Of a DNA stretch of 64,000 nucleotides, positions 43,647 through 52,600 are shown piece by piece. The position numbers were made by a program, and so were the translations under genes. The stretch's first letter is position 1. Every line of letters starts with the position of its first letter. A model generated the notes under the pieces. It searched no databases and was not told the origin of the DNA. It worked only from the letters and a program-made list of their open reading frames with translations. Source of the stretch: Bactericera cockerelli (lineage: Eukaryota; Arthropoda; Insecta; Hemiptera; Triozidae); assembly GCA_024516035.1 (NCBI GenBank), contig JAMCCL010000078.1:1-64000 (forward strand), given 5' to 3'.

Positions 43647-46600
43647 TTAAGCTTTCTCTTCCTTGAGAAGATCGTCAGTTAGGGATTTGATCTCGTTCCA
43701 AGAGTATTGCATGTCGGCGGACTCACTGTACCGACTGCAAACTGCCATACGTAGGAAGTAGATGTCGCGGATTTTGGACGGCACCAGGTGTATGTTACCG
43801 TTCCCGTTGATTCGTTTAAGGAGCTTCTCATTGACTTCGTTTGATCCCTGGAAGTAATAAATTAAACTTTAATTATTCTCAGTTGAAACGTTGGGTCCTT
43901 GGTCAGCTGAGTCGATATCTTTTCTAAAAAAGATTGACTCTGCCCTTCGGCGCGTTTCTGGTGATTCTCGCTCGCATCAGTTCCTGATACAAAAGATATC
44001 ACAGGCCATCCAAAGGGGCAATAGCTCGAGCATCAGAGGCACGCTTCCTCTCGGTATTGAGTTGGAAGAAATGTTTTACCTTTGAAATATAGGACATGAG
44101 AGCCATTCTTACTTGACTATAAATACAAAGAAAGAAGTAGAGACAATTTGTAAAAAATCAAACTAGAATAAATAAAGGGCACAATTATTGTCAGTACATA
44201 TCTTCTATGACAATCTCTTCCATCCAACCTATCTTGAGACGCTGAAGACTTGTGTGGATGCCCAAGTCCTTCCATGTCTAATGATTTAATTCTAGGAATC
44301 ACGTACTGATTGGATGTCAGGACGGGGCTGATATCGTATCACCTTCCATTCGCTGGAAATCGCACCAGCTACCCATATTAACATCACCCAACTTGTTTTT
44401 GTTTTAATTATGAACCATCGTTTGATAAAAGATTTTTTATACATAAAATTATGTCGGATCGGGGGTTTGAACTCACGAATTCTGAACACTACAGCGTATA
44501 CATCACCGCGGTTGCGCTTGGCTGATTATGAGTAAGTCAGTAAATCAGTATTTATTCATGCATTAGTGGTCGAATGGTTAACGCGCTAGTTTAGTAATTC
44601 AGGTAGCGTTCCGTTGGTACGGATTCCACCCGTCACGTCGCCACCCGATGCAAGGTTTTTTCCTCTTTCATTTGAAATCATGACCATTAAAATAGCATCG
44701 AAACAACTGCTCTGTATTAAATAGACTCTTTACCCCTATTCTGGAAATATAAATAAGGTCTACAAGTGATTTTTTTTTTTTTTTTTTTTTTTTTTCAGTT
44801 TCCAAGTCTTTGAATTTTATAGGTTTTGATTGATAGTTTAAATGATTTAATGACACATAATTACGCGTAATTGTAATAACGTAATACCTGTTTTATTAAC
44901 CACAGTAAAATTATTATGATTTGTTAGGGAATAGTAACCAAACCTGGTTCTATCCATTTAAATCCACAAGTCAACATAGTTATGTAATTGATTAATTTTA
45001 TTGTAGATAAAAATTATTTATTGTCGTATTGGAAAAAGTTAAATGGTTTTACTTCGTGACTTGTGAGGTGAAATGGTTGAGCTGTCAATTCATCAAATTT
45101 GAAGTAGAGTTATCGTGTCCCTGTCACAAACAAATTATTTGCAAAATCAACACTCACCTCGTTCGGTCAGTTACTAGCTTTATTCGATATTATTATATCA
45201 GATCTATAATCATTCGTTATTGAAGAACAAATTTGCTTCTAAGTGAACTTTCATAATCCATCTCAGGTGAGATCTTCTTCTTTCACTTTGCAGTTTGCCT
45301 TTTTCTCAACGTAGGTACTTGGCGTTCGTATTTTTCAACCTTATGGTTGAGGTTGATTGGTTGTGGCACATTTTTACGGCTGGATGCCCTTCCTAACGCC
45401 AACAATTCTATTAGATTTAATGTTCTGATTAGGACGGGGGTTTTACCCTCCATTTGCTGGACATCATACCAGCTACCCACATTAACCTCAGTCTGTGTAG
45501 GGCCGGAAATGCCAGCCTCACGTATTCGGAGGGAACAGAATTTTCTGTGTGAAGAGTCTGCTCCAACGGGGAATCGAACTCATGATCTCTTGACTACGCG
45601 CAGTAGTCACAACCGTTACCCCACAAAGGTTGACATATATAATCCATCTCAAGCACTATGAATTTATTTCTAAGACTTATCAAAAAGCTTTATCATTTGG
45701 GTGGAAAAAAATTGCCACAGGCAATAGCCCCGCCCTTTAGGTAGGACATTAGCTTCATTCTCTTTTTTGTTCTTGTTTCTTTGTTCAATCTATTTATTTT
45801 TTCTTTATAATTTCATTGTATTTTACTGTATACATTTTTGTCTTACCTAATAAAGCATACTATAATAATAATATATACAGGGTGAGCATAAAGTCTCACC
45901 CCACCCCCCGTATCTCGAGAATGGCTGAAAATACAAGAAAACGCAAAAACCCGTATTCCTTAATTTTTAGGGGGATTAGATTTCAGCCAAAAAAAATTTG
46001 CCTACACGGCCCCAGTCAGGCTGGGCAACTGGGCATGGACCAACTTTAAAATCTTAAATAGAATGGTATGTCTTGTGGCATATTGTTTTAAAGGTCTCAT
46101 AGAAAGAAATTCATTACAATAAATTTCAGTGAGCTACAACTTACCGTTCTCGAGATACAGGGTCGGACGTCCTGCGTAATATCTATATATTTTGACCTAT
46201 AACTCGTTGACCGTAAATTCCAGAAAAATGAAATTTGTTGATAATAACTCCTTATCGCAAGAACTTTCGAACAAGTTAAAACTGGGTTTGTTTTTTCGTT
46301 AAATTTTTTCGGACTTTTCGTCCGGGTGGCTGACGAAACCGACCAGAAACTAATATCAACAGAGTATGTTGAGTTATAATTTTTTCGAAAGTGCTTGTCA
46401 TAAGGAGTTATTATCAACAAATTTCATTTTTCTATAATTTACGGTTAACGAGTTATAGGTCAAAATATATGGATATTACGCAGGATGTTCGACCCTGTAT
46501 CTCAAGAACGGTAAGTTGTAGCTCACTAAAATTTGTTGCAATGAACTTCTATTTATGAGGCCTTTAAAACAATATGCCACAAGACATACCATTCTATTTA

Positions 46601-49600
46601 AGATTTTAAATTTGGACCATGCCCAGCCTGACTGGGGCCGTGTAGGCAATTTTTTTTTGGCTGAAATCTAATCCTCCTAAAAATTAAGGGATACGGGTTT
46701 TTGCGTTTTCTTGTGTTTTCAGCCATTCTCGAGATACGGGGGGTGGGGTGAGACTTTATGCTCACCCTGTATATATTACTAGCGGGCTGTCACCCGCTTT
46801 GCGGGCCGAGGCATGGCCGTGAAAGCAAAAAGTCCTTTTTCGCCAATGACAGGTGTTGTAGTGGGAATCTAGACTATAAGACAAACCTACCTACCAAATT
46901 TCAGCTTCCTAGGACTTACCAGTTCGGAGAAACAGTGACGATCAGTCAGTCAGTGACTTTGACATTTATATATTAAGATTTCTCACCTTGAGACGGAAAC
47001 ACACCAGTCCCATTAGAACTTCATAGATCACTTCAAATCGATCGTCAGACCTTACAAGCTGCTCAAACTCTTTAGCGAGGTCGATTTGCTTGCGAATGTA
47101 CTCTTGCAAGTATTTGACTCCCAGGAGTCGAAGCACGAACCAGAGCTTGAGGGATCGGAACCGACGGCCCAGAGGTATTTGCCAGTGCTGCAACAGATAG
47201 GGAATACAATATAGTGTTTAATTATACTGACCTCAGTAGCTTGATCGATAAGGCAGCGGACTTGTAATCTGGAGGTCGGTGGTTCAAGTCCCGGTTTCAG
47301 CGTGGATTTAGTAAAGCGAGTTGGAATAGTTGTGATATCACAAAAGTGATTAACACAAATATGATAACTAGTGTTTAATTATCTTAAAATATACATTCCA
47401 TACGTACATATTACAATAAATAAATGTGTTTCTTTGTGTTATTATATCACAATTTTAAGTGGGTAGCGCAGAATTCTAGGACTTTTCCATACCTTTTAAT
47501 ATCCTAATATCTTATTTTTGCCTATAATTCCGCCACTGGTCGCCGCTGCTAACATTAAAGCAGCTACTCATTTTTCCTCACGAGGTATGAGTGGACCCCG
47601 AACACCCAAGAACAGAGCAGAAAAAATCCTGCCCCGCTGGGGATCGAACCCAGGTCACCTTGCGACGCACGGTGTATAAACTCTTCCTCATCGAAATTGA
47701 ATGCAACGCTCCGTTGTTCTCCCTCATCATAAAATTACTATAACCTCGCCTCTGAGACTGCGACTAGGGACCCCAGAACCTAGGCTTGCGAGATGCAAGC
47801 CTTGAAAACGCATAGGGCAAAGGCATCACATCCCCAGAACCTAGGCTTGCGAGATGCAAACCTTGAAGACTCATCGGGAAAAGGCATCACCCCCAGAACC
47901 TAGGCTTGCAAGATGCAAGCCTTGAAAACGCATCGGGCACAGGCATCACTCCATGAAAAATACATTGTAGGACTCACCCTGTAGTCGGGGGCGGAGCCCT
48001 GCTGGTCATGTTTCAGGTAGAGGGGATCCACATTGAAAGCATTCACCACCCAGGAAGGGTCTTTCAACCTGCGAAAAAAGTTTTAAAATGTCTCCTTTTA
48101 AATGTATATTTTTTTTTTTTGGTTTACTCGTACGTCGGTCTCAACTGCATTGTTTGTAAATGTAAACCGATACGGTAACAGTCTTGTCAGACCAGAATCA
48201 ACACAAAGCAATCAAAACATGGGCGCCCTTAAAAGGGTTGTTGTGAGGAAGGGCATCCAGCCGTAAAACGTAGAAGAAGGAGTTCAAACAACCGCACTCA
48301 TCAGGAAGAGGTTGTCCAATGCCGACCCCAAGTATGTTTGAGAAAATACAAAGGTGCTTAACTCCTCTTTTCTTTGTGCAAATTTTGTACAAGTACAATC
48401 ATCGATCACAACTTCTGACTTCCATGTTTTGATTGACTCTCTGATTGTACAATATTTTCATTGGAGACTCACAAATTAGATAGTCAATTTTTTTTTAAGA
48501 TGAGTGTTTTACAGTCGTTTTTTATTTCGTAGCCATGAAACAGAAGCTACTGTAGACGCTTATGGTCTGTGTTGTAGCCTGCCCTGTGTGGTCTGTGTTG
48601 TAGCCTGCCCTGTGTGGTCTGTGTTGTAGGCCATAAATAACGTCATCAAGTGTGTGTTGGGCTGAGACTAGCTAGCATCACACGAATCTGGATTTGAGTG
48701 GTCACCCACCAAGCTTTGTTGAGTGATGCAAAACTTAAATAATCGCCCGAGAACTCCAACGAGCAATTGACTTGCTGGGCGATCCGACCCCGATTTTCTC
48801 GGCTAACCAACTCAACCTCCAATGCATTGAACTAAGTGGCACCGGGGTTAAGTGGCAGAGAATGCCTAAGGCATTAACTTCGCCCCGGATTACAATACAT
48901 TGTACATTTAAATTTATTATTATTTTTTTATATATCTTATTTTGTAAATATCCATTGTTAATTTTTTTTATCTTTGTTAATAATTTATTGTTGTATGTAT
49001 TGTATAAAAAATAAAGTGTAAATAAATAAATAAATAAATGAACTTACCACATGGCGGAACAGTCAAACGTGACCAGCATCCACTTGTGAGGGTTGAAGTT
49101 GAACGAGTCCGCCAGCTGCACGCCTTTCATGAGGTAGCGGTTTTCTGGACATATGAATGAGGAACCTGAAATTCAAACAATTTGACTGAGACCCTGGACT
49201 TTTTTTTTTAAATTTCCATGTATTTATATTTTACAATAACATCTTCAACAAACAATGAGAGTATACCCACCTTCAAAAGATAAAAAATCTTGTGCTGAAG
49301 GTGGGAAGGACTGGTCATACATAATATGCTGGTTTAATTTGAAAAAGTGAACATAGATGGATTCGAAAGAGATGGTGAATAAAAGGGGTAGAACAATAAT
49401 GAGGTTTAGAGATAAAGTTGAGAAGGACCCAAGAGAAAATAATTGGAGAAAAGAGGCGCTGCAAGGAAAGATATAAAAAGAAAAGATCCATAAAACAAAT
49501 AATGACCCCAAGTAGATTTGGGTCAAGGCAAAGTGAATGACAAAGAACTCGTTCTAATAAGTGTTTTGCAGCGTCGTAAAGAAATACAAAAGAAGATCGG

Positions 49601-52600
49601 TGAGGTTTCTAACGGGTTGAGCAGAAATGGTGCTAGTGAAGCGCGAAACACTACACCCTAAACCGTATAGCCTTTATTATTTCGTAGGTATAAAACAGCA
49701 ACTACTGTAGACGCGTGGTCTGAGTTGTAGCTTGCCCAGCGTTATATGTTGGCATAATGGGACTACCTGTCTTGCGCTGACAGTCTAAATAAAGCACTAC
49801 TTATACTTATACTTGTATGCCTCCCCCCAGATGGGCGAGAAGTGACACAACTTCCTATTTAGGTGCTGGGTCAACACGAGCGCACCGGATAGACTGTAAG
49901 TTAGTCCTTCAGCTGTATATACTCGTAATTCTATTAGAGTAGCTGATACACATCTGGTTACTCACCAGCATAGGCTGCGTCCACATGCAGCCACACGTCC
50001 TTCTTCTGACACACTTTGCCAATCTCTTCCAGATTGTCAAACGCGCAGCAGTTGGTTGTTCCTAATGTTGCCACCACCTGAGAAAATGGTTCATGATAGT
50101 TGGTATGAAATGGTCAAAATTATGGTCCGCAAAAACAGAGATAATAGTACTGTGCAACAGCCAATAGCCCCTTCTCGAGGACTAGTCAGGTTTGATTGCT
50201 GGCCTTTCTTGTTCAACATGGAAACAATAGGATCAAACAATGTCATTTAAACTTGAGTTACCAGATTCATCCGCCATTGGTTTGCGTGCCATGATTATAT
50301 TTTTTGTCAAACAACAGTTGAAGAAAAATTCATGGAAGTCGTACTCATAATGCCTTGCACCGGTGCAGTGGTATTACCAGACGTGCTGTCTGTCTGGTAT
50401 ATTGAGGTGCTATATTAATTTAAAGTGTTATTGGAAGAGGACTGCTTGTCTTGAGTCAACAGTCTTATTAAAGCACTACTCTACTAGTTTGTAGAGGGCT
50501 GGAGTTCAAATAAAACGCTACTATACTTACATAGAACGGAATGAGTCCCTTCTTCAGATCCTCCTCAATGGCTGCCTCCAAGGCATCGCCTCTGAGTTTG
50601 TAGCTGTCGTCAGCAGGGAGTCCCTTGATGGTGACGCCCCCTAGCAGGCCGGCCCGCTCCACGGAGGAATGGGCTTGGTCTGGAAGTAGGGACAGGAAAG
50701 AGTTTCAAATAAGTTACTGTTATTTCAACATAAGTTACTGCCAGTTCTAAATAAGTTTCTCTCAATTCCATATAAATTACTGTTAGTTCCACTTTAGAGC
50801 CGTGTTTTTATTTCTAACCAAAGTTAAACAAAGTGGAATAAAATGAACCAAACTGGAAGCAAGTCATTTTTCTTTTGGAAGAGGAAGTTTTTCCTCTTCC
50901 TACTTCCAAACTGGCTATCCAAAATGAAAGTAGTAAATTCTTGCTTCCAGTTTTTCATAGGTTATGTCCATTGTTTATCTTTAAATAAATTACCGAAACG
51001 CATTTTTCTTGCACGAATGTGGTGAAGTTGACCTTGGAATAAAATGGAAATATCGAACCTGAAAAAAAATTTGTATCCAAAAGAAAAATATCCCTTAGTT
51101 CTTGTTTAGCTTAGGGGGTACTTTGTTGTGAATGTAAACAAAGCCATTCTCCTAAACCAGAAAACCTCACTCACCCGAGCAGTACCCCACCAGGTTGGCA
51201 ATAATGTCCGAGTCCTTCCACTCTGGATGAGCCTCCTTCACTCTCTTCATGGTTTTGGCTTTCGCCCCCAGCAGGGCTACTAGAGTGGCTTCGCTGGCAG
51301 TCCCCTGCAAATGCAAACATGATAATATTACTTTTTGACCAAGGAAGATTTTTTTTTTAATTTTCATAAATTAACGGGGTAAACCCATGTTTATTGTATT
51401 ACTTATAATATTACGTATACATACAAATAGATTTACAAAACTAACCTATTCCCCCCAGGACAGAGACGATTTTAAATTCAACTTAAGTCTGAATGTGGCG
51501 GTGTATACAGACACGCCTTTTGAGTTTGGCTGGTAAAAATATTCTAAATATTGCTTAAGAATTTCTCAAATCTATATCTCCCAAGGTTAATCACAATTCC
51601 CAATTTTTTTTTTTTATTATATGTAGGTATATGTACATATGTATAATATAGATAAGATCAGCCTTTTTGATTTTTGTGATAAAGCTTGAACTTCTGATTT
51701 TAGATACTTGATTGTATTTAAACATGATTAAGATCGGAATGCCTTGGATCCTGCCCCTTTCTCGATTTCTCACCTGAATGACACCACCTCCTTTCCCTCC
51801 GGAGCAGGCCAGAAACTCCTTGGGGAGATCCAACATCTTGCCCAGCCAGTCCAGCATAACCACCTCCAGCTCTGTGCAGGCGGGACTGGCAATCTGGAGA
51901 ATGAGGGTTCGATTAGAAGGAATGGTATTGAATGAAAATTGTAGGAATTTCAATGGAAATAATGCGGAATATTTTTTTTATGAAATTAATAATAATAAAC
52001 TGTGAATTTAATACCAAACTATGCATAAGTTTGACTTATTTATTAATTTATTTTTAAGCATTTGACCACATCATACATAAGCACACGTCGTCATAATTAT
52101 AGAGTATCATAATTGCTTTCATAACAGGAGTGATAACGACACTATTATTCAAACCTAGCTTACCAAAATTATCTGACCTTGGAACTCAAACCATCGACCT
52201 CCAGGTTACGAGTCCGCCGCCTTATCGATTCAGCTACTGAGGTTGGTCTTCCTTAGTGCGGACACAACAGACTCCTAGACCCTAGGGTAGCCCCAGTACC
52301 TCACAGAATAATCTAACCATATTATTAAATGTAAGCGGCCTCAACTTAGTCCCAAAAATTGTCTGTATCTAGTTGTAGGGACTAGGGTGAAGTACCTTTT
52401 AGAAGCCCTTCAATGCTTAGGAGAAGTACCTTTGTATAAATGTTTCTTTATAAAGAAAATAAATAAATAAACTATTATTAAATAAATAAACTATTATAAT
52501 CAAGACATGCTTACTCCAGGTCAAGGGTCTAGGTCCAGGGTCCTCTTTGTGTCCGCTTACTTACCCAGGTGAATCCAATACAGGCGATGGAGTCGCTGAG

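Noticed and set aside
46097..46420. 107-codon minus-strand ORF
   Set aside because: It lies in the palindromic element and has no recognisable domain; arms of a foldback often stay open by chance.
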